DNA of 64,000 nt, from positions 1 to 64,000 of the forward strand of contig JAAPAO010000081.1 in the NCBI GenBank assembly GCA_013115145.1, given 5' to 3'. The position numbers and the translations under genes are program-made. This document shows positions 48,712 through 60,822 of this stretch, in pieces. Below the pieces are notes generated by a model. The model was not told the origin of the DNA and ran no database searches. It worked only from the letters and a program-made list of their open reading frames with translations. Positions within the stretch are counted from its first letter, which is position 1. Each line of letters starts with the position of its first letter. The DNA is from Perkinsus chesapeaki (lineage: Eukaryota > Perkinsozoa > Perkinsida > Perkinsidae).

Positions 48712-49359
48712 ATGGGAGCATGTTGCTCGACCGACTCAGTTGCCACATCGCAGCCGAGCAAGCGTCATCAATCGGTGAGGAGGATCCAAAATAGAACCAG
48801 CATTTCTCTTCAGGATTATGAGTATGCAAAGCGTCTTCAATCGCAGGAGTATTCGCGGCTTGATGGTCACGGGAGAAAATCATCCGGCCGGCAGAGTTGG
48901 GGGTCTGGTAAATCATGGCTCTTGCCCTTCAAATTCTAGCTCATTGCTTAGGTCAACCCACGGGGACATCATACACTGCGGTTGGAGCATCCGCGGACCA
49001 AAAGAGGCAAGCTGCAGCCGAAGCTGCTGAGCGCCGCATGAAGGTAGGCACTACGAAATGATCACTCGCGTAGTTTCCCGACGGCAGGAAAATCAAGGGC
49101 GTGGTCTTGGTAGCTCGGAAAAGGCTACCCAGATGACCGAAGCAGCAAGGAAGCAAGAACTCATTGGGCGAATAAGAGAATATTACGCAGTAGGCAAACA
49201 AACGTATCGTTCCCCACAGCTGCTCGTTACCAGGTGCGCCGGCTCGACCCTCCGCTGGGCCTAAACCTGGCTTCCGTCGAGCAGCTACGTAAACACCTCG
49301 ATCTACTTAAAAGTGGTAAAATTGATCCAACAAATGCAGTTCTTGATAACAGCGTCTGA
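48712..49359 (+). CDS. Small, probably lipid-anchored protein with a p97/VCP-interacting motif (158 aa)
   Basis: Exons are 48712-48774, 48814-48907, 48952-49043, 49088-49189 and 49234-49359, with introns of 39-44 nt; the sum is 477 nt. The first intron is 39 nt, in frame and without stops. The N terminus MGACCSTDS fits an N-myristoylation site (Gly2, Ser6) followed by palmitoylable cysteines. Residues 71-81 (RQAAAEAAERR) match the published VCP-interacting motif R-x5-A-A-x2-R exactly, and RGLG follows as in SVIP-like proteins. Residues 22-34 (DYEYAKRLQSQEY) form a charged helix, perhaps ubiquitin-binding. The C-terminal half (EYYAVRRLDPPLGLNLASVE) is not recognised. Inference: a membrane-tethered p97 adaptor. 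It starts 121 bp after NDH2. Confidence 0.72.
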
Positions 49360-49940
49360 GTACGCTATAAGATGCACACTGTGTAGTTGACTAAATGCAT
49401 TACATAAGCCCCAGGACACTCGAAGGGCTATTCTACTTGGGCATGGTTCTTGAGTTGTTCAGTTAAAGACACACACCATTAACCACCAAGGACCGGGAGG
49501 AAACAAGACGTTCATCAACGATAATAACATGTCGAAACAATCTTAAAGGAATATAAATACATCGCTGCCGATAGTACTAGACCGACTTCCGGCGGAGTTC
49601 AACTCAAAAATGAAACATGGCATTTTACTACAGACGAGTATGCTCCACGAAGCTACTACCTGCCGTCTTGAGGTAACACATAGCCTCAAAATCTCCAACT
49701 ACCACACGAGCTTATTTATACACTATCGGACCATGAACTACGGTATGAAGTGCTACTGTATTCACGCAAACCTTGCTTGTGAGACCACTCCGTAACCAAC
49801 GAGCGTGATCAAGCTTATTAGCCATCTGATTATCAGTTATTTCTCAACCCCTACTGACCACTGAACTCAAAGCGATGGACTGTGTTCTTGGCTCGGATTG
49901 CTAGTGGTACGTAACCGTTACGACGCCATCTACACACTCT
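49360..49940. other. Spacer, nothing recognised
   Basis: AT-rich sequence lying between two convergent genes. A short open frame on the plus strand (49610-49795) shows no splice or family support. Confidence 0.35.
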
Positions 49941-50867
49941 TTAAGCCTCGAACATAAAGAGCGCGGGCTTGTTGGTGAGCTTCATGTACACAGCAGAGTA
50001 GGCCGCGAACCTGTCCTCCTGGTGGGCATCAGTCTGCTCAAGGATACTGAAAAAGAAACACATTACAAACGACAAACCACAAGGGCCGTAAAGGGTGACG
50101 CGACGAGCATGATGCTGATTATTACACTTTGAGGGTCTTGCGGCCATCAGTCGAGACGTGGGTCCTCTTGCCGACGATCTCGGCGGGTCCAACGATGTCA
50201 TCAAGCATGGCCTCGTGGACGGAAGTGAGGGTGCGGGTGCGCGGGCGGACCTTGAGGCCGCGGCGACGGAAGTCCTTGTCGAGGATGGTTCTCTGGGCAA
50301 CGAAGATAACCTGCTGCTTGGGGAACTTCTTCTCGAGCTCGTGGATCAAACGACCCTGAACCTTCTGGACGGACTTCCACACCTGAAATAAACAAGCATG
50401 TTGAATGCTTCGCCCGATGAACAATCGCCAAATCTGCTGGAAAATAAACGGCCCGAAATCCCATACTACCCTAGCGGGGAAGAAGACAACGACGGCCTTC
50501 CTGTCGGCCTTGATCTCAACCTCCTTGGCGGAAGCGAAGACAATGCCCCTAACAATGAACGAAAATAACACATCACGATAAAGCACGGCTTGAGCCGACG
50601 AGTAGACCACATAGCTATGAAAAAGACGAGGTTAATGACAATCATAGTGATACTATCATCAGTACTGATCATAGCTAACACCAACAGGTGATGAAACGAC
50701 ACAATATAGAAGCCACAAGCTGTCCTTGATTCCGATTATTACTTAAGGAGGACCTTCATCTCGATGTTGCTGGCCTCAATCTCAGTGAGAGCCCTGGCGA
50801 CATTCTGCTCCAACTCAGTGATGGCACGGCCGGGGGCCTTTACAATCTTTTCAGTAACCGCAGACAT
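49941..50867 (-). CDS. RPS7: 40S ribosomal protein S7 (eS7), four exons (188 aa)
   Basis: A structural protein of the small cytosolic ribosomal subunit. In reading order the exons are 50867-50743, 50548-50470, 50382-50126 and 50046-49941; the sum of 567 nt is a multiple of three. Introns are 194, 87 and 79 nt. The start MSAVTEKIVKAPGRAIAELE fits eS7 N termini. Conserved stretches are KADRKAVVVFFPARVWKS, VQGRLIHELEKKFPKQQVIF, RPRTRTLTSVHEAMLDDIVG and PAEIVGKR. Length is close to the usual 190-194 residues. Codons are strongly biased to C/G-ending, as expected for high expression. It is divergently paired with RPL5. Confidence 0.95.
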
Positions 50868-51023
50868 GCGACGTGACGGATCTCAGTAGCAATCCTGCCG
50901 AGGCATACAGATGGTCAGCTCTGGCGCAACCGGACCGGCTATCGATCACGTGATCGATTTCGAAATCGGTGCCAGCCGAGCACTCCGGAACTCAGACTCG
51001 TCCATTTCGCTGTTGACTGAAAC
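50868..51023. promoter_or_regulatory. Bidirectional promoter of RPS7 and RPL5 with two palindromes
   Basis: The interval between the two divergent start codons is 156 bp. It contains a perfect 18 bp palindrome ATCGATCACGTGATCGAT at 50941-50958 with a CACGTG E-box core, overlapping a perfect 14 bp palindrome CGATTTCGAAATCG at 50955-50968. Shared control of a large- and a small-subunit ribosomal gene would be served by a symmetric site here. The binding factor is unknown. Confidence 0.55.
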
Positions 51024-52280
51024 ATGGTAATACAATGGGTTTAACAGGAATGGCTGTCTTTAGTCCCTCCTCGTGCACTTCAGCTAGCCCGACACTCATC
51101 GCCTCTGGGACATAGCAATCTCGTTGTGAAATTATTCGCAGTTTTGTCATCGTGGTTTCGCAGGGTCTTTCCGGGCATCTATCGTAACGTCAGGAATATT
51201 AGATGTATGAGGCTTTTACTTGTCAAGTCGCATTTGGTTGGCTCTCCTTGGTCTCGCATTGTCTCTCACAGCGTTCTGAAATGTCCGTTGTTGTTGTTAT
51301 TGAAGCTAACTCTGCTGTGTGCTGTTCTGTTGTCTCAGGCTTTTGTCAAGGTCTATAAGAATAAGGCATACCATAAGCGTTATCAAACCAAGTATCGCCG
51401 AAGACGTGAGGGCAAGACTGATTACTTCCAGCGTCGCCGCATGGTGAAGCAGGACAAGAACAAGTACAACACCCCCAAGTACCGTCTTGTTGTCCGTATC
51501 TCCAACACCAAGGTCATCTGCCAAGTCATCTACGCCACCATCACTGGTGATCGCGTTCTTGCTGCCGCTGAGTCCACTGAGCTCAAGCGTTATGGCATCC
51601 CCGTTGGTCTTAAGAACTACGCCGCCGCCTACGCCACTGGTCTCCTTGTTGCCCGTCGTACTCTCAAGAAGCTCGGCCTCGACTCCACCTTCGAGGGCAA
51701 GCAGGAGGTTGACGGTGAGGAGTACTACGTCGCTGATGAGGAGTACGAGGGAGAGAAGAGACCCTTCAAGTGCGTCCTCGATGTTGGTCTTGTCCGTACT
51801 ACCGTCGGTGCCCGTGTCTTCGGTGCCATGAAGGGTGCCGCTGATGGTGGACTCGATATCCCCCATAACCCCAAGCGTTTCCCTGGCTACGAGGCTCCCG
51901 AGGATGGAAAGGGAGAGGGCGAGTACGACGCTGAGGTTCACCGTGACCGTATCTTCGGTAACCATATCTCCGAGTACATGAAGCAGATGCAGGAGGATGA
52001 GCCCGAGGAGTACGAGAAGCACTTCGCTACCTACATCAAGGCCGGTTTGGACGCTGATAGTTTGGAGGATGCCTACACTAAGTGCCACGCCGCCATCCGC
52101 GCCAACCCCGACCCTGCACCCAAGAAGGAGGCTCACCCTGGTGTCGTCCGCAAGGGCAACACTATCGTGGTCCCCAGTGGCAAGAACTACACTCGCTCCA
52201 AGAAGCTCAACCTCAAGCAGAGGAAGCAGCGCGTCTACGAGAAGATCCGCGTTGCTCGCACTCGCGCCATGGAAGAGTAA
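51024..52280 (+). CDS. RPL5: 60S ribosomal protein L5 (uL18) (314 aa)
   Basis: Binds 5S rRNA and forms part of the central protuberance of the large subunit. The main exon is 51339-52280 and begins AFVKVYKNKAYHKRYQTKYR, matching family members that start M-x-F-V-K. The only fitting start is ATG at 51024, followed directly by the donor GTAATA; this makes a first exon of one codon and an intron of 312 nt. The start is therefore inferred. Conserved blocks: REGKTDYFQRRRMVKQDKNK, NTPKYRLVVRISNTKVICQ, VGLKNYAAAYATGLLVARR, DVGLVRTTVGARVFGAMKGA, HNPKRFPGY. Length is near the usual 297-305. Codon use is extremely biased. Confidence 0.93.
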
Positions 52281-52705
52281 ATCTAGACCTGCGGTGGCTG
52301 TGCTGGAATGTAATCAGTCAAACCCTCACCCCCTTGACGAAAGGAGACGACAGGCACCGAGTCTACTTCGTGCAGATTCATATTGCCAGTCGTACTCGAT
52401 CCCGTTTTCCAGCGAGCGTTCTATTTTGTTGTGTTTGCCAAGTCTTGTTATGCGCTACATGGTCGAAAAGGGACGATCGAAAGAGTGGGGTGGCTAGTAG
52501 GTAGCTTTCAAGCCTGTATAGTTAAGGGATTAGCAACTGATCGGGTTGTATGAAGCAGTGTCGAGGTATTGTATCTCGATAACAGGATCGAATGGTTTGT
52601 TGTCGACCTTTTTGTACTAAATTGGCACGAAGTGTTTGGAGGTACAGTTCAAGCCCGAGTCGGCTCCTCACTTTTATATTTTCGTGGCAACACAATCCTG
52701 TGCAA

Positions 52706-52750
52706 GCTAGATTGTGCATTTATATTTGAAACGGCAAGATGATTGTTGTC
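52706..52750 (+). repeat. Dispersed repeat segment a, copy 1
   Basis: These 45 bp match 56168-56212 at 43 positions in the same orientation. It lies about 425 bp past the stop of RPL5. Confidence 0.8.
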
Positions 52751-52830
52751 CTAAGACCTGATATGTTCACTTGGCGAGCAACAACTAGCTGCAAAAAATA
52801 GACGCAGACATGAACAAAATAAATGGTGTA

Positions 52831-52887
52831 AGAAAGATAAAAAACGTGTGTTTTCACCACAAACTTGAGCCAGGCTGGCGACAATAC
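52831..52887 (-). repeat. Dispersed repeat segment b, copy 1 (inverted)
   Basis: The reverse complement of this 57 bp segment matches 56219-56277 with few differences, including a long exact core (GGCTCAAGTTTGTGGTGAAA). It is inverted relative to the adjacent segment a, whereas in copy 2 both segments read in the same direction side by side. Confidence 0.75.
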
Positions 52888-53962
52888 ATGCTCCTACAAA
52901 GACTAAGGTGAGGGAGGTGTTGGGGGTCTCCCAGGAGCTGTGCTGTGTCGAGAATGGTTGATGCTACGGTGTTTGATATTTGTTTCATTCATGTTGAGGG
53001 CGTTTGGAACATACTGTGGTCTCTCGACTCTTCTACTGACCGTAATGGGGCTGCTCTTTTGTACAAGTTATGCCGGTCTGCATGTATTCCTTCTAGGGTT
53101 TCGGTGATCACTATGTGATAGTATTCATGGCTCGGCTGGTTAAACCAGCCTGGTTTACCCCACGAGACGCTATTGAATGCCGGTATTCTTGTCGCTGATC
53201 TGGAACTCGGCGTTTGTTGTTGCCTTGCTCGGGATTGTTTCCGACCTGTGTTTGGTTGATAGTTCCAAACACCTCTCTTCAACGTCGGTTCGTGTATCTT
53301 GTAGGGCTCAACATTCCTTCGGTGCTTTCGGCGAATGGCATGCGAGTCACATTGGTTTCGGGTGTCTGAGACGTGATGTTTGGGTCTCATGATGTGACCG
53401 GCTACGGAGCTAACTACTTTGTACCTATGCGCTTTTGGCCAGGCTTTTCTGTTGAGATTTCTTGCTCGGCACTGGCTACCGGTCTTCCGTCACTATACTC
53501 GGCTGCGCCATTACGAATACTCGAGGCGGAGGCGCTGATATAGCCGGTGAAGCCAGGATTGAGCGCTTGCATGATGTGTTGAGGAAGTCGAACCTTCCGA
53601 GCGCTACACCTAAAGGAGAGATTTCACTCCTCAGCAGTTGCTCATTCCATGGCCTATGCCGAGTGAGTTCTATCTGAAGCATTCTATAGGCAGTTATTCA
53701 CTGGTGGTCATATGTAGGCTGCAAGCCCCTTGCAGCAAGAGCTGTCGAGGCTGATCTGGTCGGTATGTTAATAACATAACGATAACTTAATGTCATCGTT
53801 AGGCATAGCGTAGTCGTAACAGAACGTTGATAGATTGGGCTCATAGTTAAAGAGATAGGGCATTAAAGAGAGTGAGTAATGAGTAGAATATCACGAGTAA
53901 AGAAAGCTAGTAATACGATGGTACGATGATTCTGCGATAGACACTGTCTACCGCATAATAGA

Positions 53963-53979
53963 CCTGTCTATTAGACAGG
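53963..53979. repeat. Perfect 17 bp palindrome
   Basis: CCTGTCTA-T-TAGACAGG, 8 bp arms around one base. Another perfect palindrome, GTGACA-G-TGTCAC, follows at 54175-54187. Both flank dispersed repeat segment c. Confidence 0.7.
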
Positions 53980-54002
53980 AATTGTGAGAGTTATATAGTG
54001 CA

Positions 54003-54147
54003 GATGTCCATCTTGTGCCGTTGATATATTGATATGTTCAGCGGTGTCTGTCTGTCACGACTCGATCCGCTGGAACCAGATGATTTACCATGCGCTCATC
54101 TTGCTGTTTCGTTCATTGAGGATCGGCTCGCGAAGGCAAAGACACTG
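54003..54147 (+). repeat. Dispersed repeat segment c, copy 1
   Basis: About 145 bp that align with 56373-56532 in the same orientation; shared exact stretches include GCGGTGTCTGTCTGT and ACCAGATGATTTACCATGC. Copy 2 has an extra 15-20 bp in the middle. Neither copy is open for translation over its length. Confidence 0.8.
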
Positions 54148-54283
54148 CACTGAAGGCTCCAAAAGTGGTCAACCGTGACAGTGTCACGAAGGATCTGTGA
54201 CACCTTGTATTCGGTCACTATCGCAGCTAGTTAGAGACTCTGAAATTCAAAGTCTGAGTCCCATTCCGTTATAGGCCGATAAC

Positions 54284-55380
54284 ATGAACCTTCTTCTACT
54301 ATGGTTCTGTTGCGTATTGATGATCACCCCAATAGAAGGCGGGGGCGTTAATCTCGGTCTCACCTTCAACGAGGCTAACCTCGATTCGTACAACACCTAT
54401 GTTCTGTATACCGGGTTTGCTACCAGCGGCCATGACATAACATATATTGTTCGCACAGAGCAAAAGTCTACCCTGCTAGTCTGGAAGGAGTGGTATGAAA
54501 GCGAGACCTACGAGGGTGCATGCAATACATTCAAGTTCTCTTGCTTTTCCTGTCCCGAGCCTTGCATGCATGAGAAGTGATTATCTCCGGTGATGGAGTA
54601 GTAATGGAGGTCTATGGACATTATGTTGGCGTCTTTGGTGTTGACGATTTGTCTTTCGGGCTTATTGGTGGACAAGCGCCGCCTCCAGGCGAATCCCCCC
54701 CGGCCAACTGTCTCGGCCTCGAGCCCGATAGGGAGAATCAATACTTGTCAATTATCAACCAGCTAAGATTGAGGAGGAAACTCAGTTCGGCCTCTTTTAC
54801 GCTTTACTTGAGGGCAACAGCTGGAACCGACGAGTTCAAGGGCACGCTAATCCTTGGTGGTATGGACCCGACACAGTATACGATTCCGCTTCGATATGTC
54901 CCTCTCCTCCGTTTGAGTGACTATGCCGTAACATTGAGGAATATTCATATTCAAGAAGGAGCAACGGTTCCCGCGATTGATCAAGCAGCTGTCATTCGTA
55001 CTGGCAGGCACTTTATCGGCATCCCACAAGTCTATTTCTCTGACCTGGCGAAGCACTTTGCAGCTGCCGCCGCCAAAATCGCTGGAAGGCCTGTGGATGT
55101 CACGTGGAATGACGAGGAGGAAAGCTATATGGTGGACTGTGATTTGAGAATATATTTGCCAACTTTGACACTCTACCTCGGATCAGACGGGGAGCCCACC
55201 CCTTTGTTGCTGACGCACCAGAATTACGTAAGGAAATTCACAAGGTATACAGATTGCACCGTTATGATTACAATGGTCAATGGGAGTGAGTGGGAGCTAC
55301 CAGACAGCATACTTATCGGGAACTATATAGAGTTCCAGCCTAATGAGATGAGGCTGGGTATTGCCCGGTTGAAGGCCTAG
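54284..55380 (+). CDS. Secreted pepsin-like protein without catalytic aspartates (344 aa)
   Basis: Exons are 54284-54515 and 54578-55380; the 62 nt intron has donor GTGCAT and acceptor AAG and is phase 1. The N terminus MNLLLLWFCCVLMITPIEGG is a likely signal peptide. The fold assignment to the pepsin family (A1) rests on the second-half sequence LILGGMDPTQYTIPLRYVPL, a typical block before the second active site, and on VIRTGRHFIGIP where active enzymes have (I/V)VDTGTS. At the first site the sequence reads YVLYTGFATSG where LxDTGSS is expected. Residue 42 is Tyr and residue 218 Arg instead of Asp. It is likely a non-catalytic family member; the alignment was made by eye. Confidence 0.68.
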
Positions 55381-55466
55381 ACTTGGAGAAAATGTGTCAT
55401 GGTTATGGTTTATAGAGACGATTATTTATAACCATCCTTCAAAGATGATAAGCGCTTTGAGGAAGT

Positions 55467-55509
55467 CCCTATCCTTAGGATAGGGATAGTTTAGGATAGT
55501 ATCCTAAAC
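55467..55509 (+). terminator. Two adjacent hairpins after the pepsin-like gene
   Basis: CCCTATCC-TTA-GGATAGGG (55467-55485) is followed by GTTTAGGATA-G-TATCCTAAAC (55489-55509). Both have perfect arms and share the TAGGATA element. They lie about 90 nt past the stop codon. A role in 3' end formation is possible; a repeat origin is equally possible. Confidence 0.4.
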
Positions 55510-56167
55510 CTTCTTTAAGATATAGGTCCGTATTTTGTGCGCTCGGCGATATCTTACTGGAGAGAGGCTCTCTCTGAGAGAACGGCATTTCCGTGGCCTT
55601 ATTATTCTCTCGCCTACATCCGATAAAATGCTTGCGTTGATAGTGAAGTCGAAGTAGGGCTGTTGACAAGTCTGCCTCTCGGCAACCCTCGCGTTCCTGG
55701 AGACATGCATCGTGGACCGAGTGGACTTGGCAATGACGGCGAGTATTACAGCTTTATACTTTGACCGCCTCACTGGTAAACAAACTAGCACGGTGAATAA
55801 AGAAAAGGTCTATCGTTAATAATGTAAGGTTAACATCACTTTGAATCACGTTATCAAGTCTTGTACTCGCGAACGCAAGCCGTATGTTGTTGAATGATGA
55901 TGTGGAAGAAACATATCATAAGCGCATATTCTCCTGCATGCTGGAAAGTGTCTGTTCATATCGGATGCCAAATTTAACAAACTCCTCCAATTTGATTCGC
56001 ATCATGCGCTAGATAGCAACCGCCGTGTTTGATATTCTGGACAGCAGACGTGATGGCTTTCTCTCGATCATGGCGCCGCAGTGCACTCAGCGGCTTGAAT
56101 CTGATTGGAGCGATTGGCCGACCTCATCAAGAAGCATGTGCACTCGAAGATTTGTGCGCTACCAATG

Positions 56168-56277
56168 GCTAGATTGTGCATTTGTATTCGAAACGGCAAG
56201 ATGATTGTTGTCGGAGTATATATTGTTGCCATCCCGGCTCAAGTTTGTGGTGAAATCACACGATTTTTTTCTTTCTA
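56168..56277 (+). repeat. Dispersed repeat segments a and b, copy 2
   Basis: Segment a (56168-56212) and segment b (56219-56277) lie side by side. In copy 1 they are separated by 80 bp and oppositely oriented, so an inversion or a hairpin-type element is implied. Confidence 0.78.
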
Positions 56278-56372
56278 TCTGGCATATTGTCAGCGGTCGA
56301 TGGCCGACTGGCTATGTGTACGGTATTTGCTGGTCTATGTCATCTCGCACGTGTGGTATGTCTATGTATATC

Positions 56373-56532
56373 GATGTCTATCTCATGCCGCTGATACATT
56401 GACATGTTTAGCGGTGTCTGTCTGTAACGACTCGATCCGATGAACCAGTCTTGCTCGGAACCAGATGATTTACCATGCACTCGTCTTGCTGTTGTGTTTA
56501 TTGAGGATCGGCTGGCGAAGGCAAAGACACTG
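56373..56532 (+). repeat. Dispersed repeat segment c, copy 2
   Basis: About 160 bp matching 54003-54147, located 95 bp after segments a/b. The order a, b, c is the same as in copy 1. Confidence 0.8.
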
Positions 56533-56737
56533 TATGCCACGTCACTTGCTGAGAGATTGCAAGAGTAGACGAGGGGGTTACCGACCCAAAAGCCCGTCAG
56601 GGTGTTCATGATAGAAATAGTTACTATAGGGTTATTACTTGGGGGGTGAAAGGATTTCACCTTTGTTTCGGGTCAGAGCTCCCGTCTCGGGGGACAAAGC
56701 ATCGTTGTTCCACGATTACTTTCTGTTGTTAATAAAT

Positions 56738-56809
56738 AGCAGCTCCTTGTTTCGATCAAGGGACCTTTGGGTTATGAGCCCAACACGCTATCCACTGCGC
56801 CAAGCTGCT
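56738..56809 (-). tRNA. Initiator tRNA-Met (CAT)
   Basis: The 72 nt reverse complement folds into a full cloverleaf: acceptor AGCAGCT/AGCTGCT with seven perfect pairs, D arm GCGC/GCGT, anticodon arm TTGGG-CTCATAA-CCCAA, T arm CCTTG-ATCGAAA-CAAGG. Three marks of eukaryotic initiators are visible: the A1-T72 pair, three G-C pairs beside the anticodon loop, and the T loop ATCGAAA with A54 and A60 in place of the usual T54. There is no intron. CCA is not encoded. Confidence 0.93.
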
Positions 56810-57335
56810 GATAGTAAATAGGAATGTATTCTTTACTTGTCCTTTCTTAAACATCTCTGCGCTACTAACAAGCCACGAGATTTAGCTGGTAAGCTATAGG
56901 AAGCGTGCGCTGAAGCGTACATCGTAGCAGGAAGCAGATGAATACGATGAACCTTGCCTTTCTATGAGACTCTCTTGTGCAAAAGCCTTGAAGGTGGTCC
57001 GACCACCTTCAAGGCTTTTCCGACCACCGTGGTCGAAAGTATTCCGTGTTTGTCTGATGAACTCACGTGCATAGGCAAGTGCATCGTGCTTTCAATGTGC
57101 CCTATTCGTATGGATATGACGAAGACGATTCCCAGAGCGTGTATGTGTAGCTGCCCGTCGGGTGTCAGCAATACTAGATTAACACAAGCAAGCCCACTTT
57201 CATTCGTACCGCGGTGTTCTTGAATTGAGCAGTAGCGCCACCCTGGAGATGTATTATCAACATGGAAACGTTAACATAACTCGCGGAGAAGCTCCGACGT
57301 AGAAACCCGGGGGTTTTGGTAGAATAAATACGTAC
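56810..57335. other. Spacer between tRNA and CTP synthase
   Basis: No gene is seen in these 526 bp. It contains the perfect 39 bp inverted repeat listed next. Confidence 0.4.
56981..57019. repeat. Perfect inverted repeat, 18 bp arms with 3 bp centre
   Basis: AAAAGCCTTGAAGGTGGT at 56981-56998 is mirrored exactly at 57002-57019 around CCG. A second palindrome, CGACCAC-C-GTGGTCG, follows at 57021-57035 and reuses the ACCACC core. The symmetry is perfect, so it is either recent or kept by selection. Confidence 0.85.
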
Positions 57336-59975
<2,640 letters not shown>

Positions 59976-60212
59976 GGACGGAGCGACAAGGTGACTGAGT
60001 AAGCCGCTATCCTTAATTCCGAATCCTCTTACTGCCACGCTAAGCCTTCTCGGGACCATGACACAACATTTCCGTACGCACGCGCAAGTGGCGTTCGTTC
60101 GAGACAGACGCGCATATTCTGGGACGTGGAACTCCATACCGCGTATTCTCTAGAAACTCTTCTATTAAAGCCAATTATAACACTATCAGACTACAGGGAA
60201 TCAAACAGTTAC

Positions 60213-60518
60213 TCATTGGTCGCTTGTTGTAACCGTGGTCGTGGTGGAAATCACTTGACCGTCTCGAGTCTCGGTTGTGGTTGTAGTTATCGAGGATCGG
60301 CATATTGTCGTCGTTGTTGACCGAGCCTACATACACATAATAATTTTTCACATATACGATCAACCGGAGCTCACCGGTGTCGTCGTAATCGACGTAGTGG
60401 TGTTTTGTGGCAGCGGTTGGCCATTCCTGCGGTCATGAGGGTTCCTATCGCGAGCCTTATCCCCATCGAACGTGGTCGACTTGTGAGTGATCGCTCGAGC
60501 ATTACGAGTCTTAGTCAT
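60213..60518 (-). CDS. Small Thr-rich protein, tentative two-exon model (85 aa)
   Basis: Exons 60518-60375 and 60326-60213 are joined in phase 0 over a 48 nt intron with good GTGAGC and GTATGTAG signals. The protein starts MTKTRNARAITHKSTTFDGD and becomes Thr-rich across the junction (NTTTSITTTP, then ARSTTTTICRSSITTTTTET, then ISTTTTVTTSDQ). That the same composition appears on both sides of the intron supports the join. No known family is recognised. It might instead be upstream exons of the CTP synthase gene, which is on the same strand 240 bp further on. Confidence 0.4.
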
Positions 60519-60822
60519 TGAAAAAAGCTTATCAAAACAACTGTCTGCTCGAGACGAAGAGTAAGCCCAGAGCAATCATAACTAAACGCCAACTGGAACT
60601 GGTTGGAAATCTTCCATAATGCACAAAAAGACGACGCAACAGAATAGCCAAGCCTACCAAACTCCCAGCAGTGGGCCGCGGATTTGCATCTCTCCACCAA
60701 TAGGCTGATGAGACGTATCACGCTAGCTCACACGGGGACGGCGGGGATGGCCTTCTTTGGGAATCGCAAAAACCAAAATGCAAAAAAACAGAGTACAGAC
60801 TGTATAATATGAACCAAAGCAG
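60519..60822. other. Spacer, nothing recognised
   Basis: AT-rich interval between two minus-strand genes. A 68-codon open frame on the minus strand has no supporting features. Confidence 0.3.

Larger units (their letters stand above)
52281..54283. other. 2 kb spacer with repeats and palindromes
   Basis: No gene is supported. Open frames up to 133 codons occur on both strands without family features. The stretch contains one copy of the dispersed repeat module (listed separately), a perfect hairpin GGCTGGTT-A-AACCAGCC at 53134-53150, and a group of small palindromes near 53963-54187. Confidence 0.45.
55381..56737. other. 1.36 kb spacer with repeats
   Basis: No gene is supported. It starts with hairpins after the pepsin-like gene and contains copy 2 of the dispersed repeat module. 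Confidence 0.45.

Noticed and set aside
51306-52136. 276-codon open frame on the minus strand
   Set aside because: It is antisense to RPL5 and arises from the strong codon bias of that gene (many Leu/Ser/Thr/Gly from GAG, GAC, GGT, GTC codons read in reverse).
53177-53677. Two short open frames with hydrophobic or helical content
   Set aside because: No splice-compatible partners, no family resemblance, and they lie in repeat-rich DNA.
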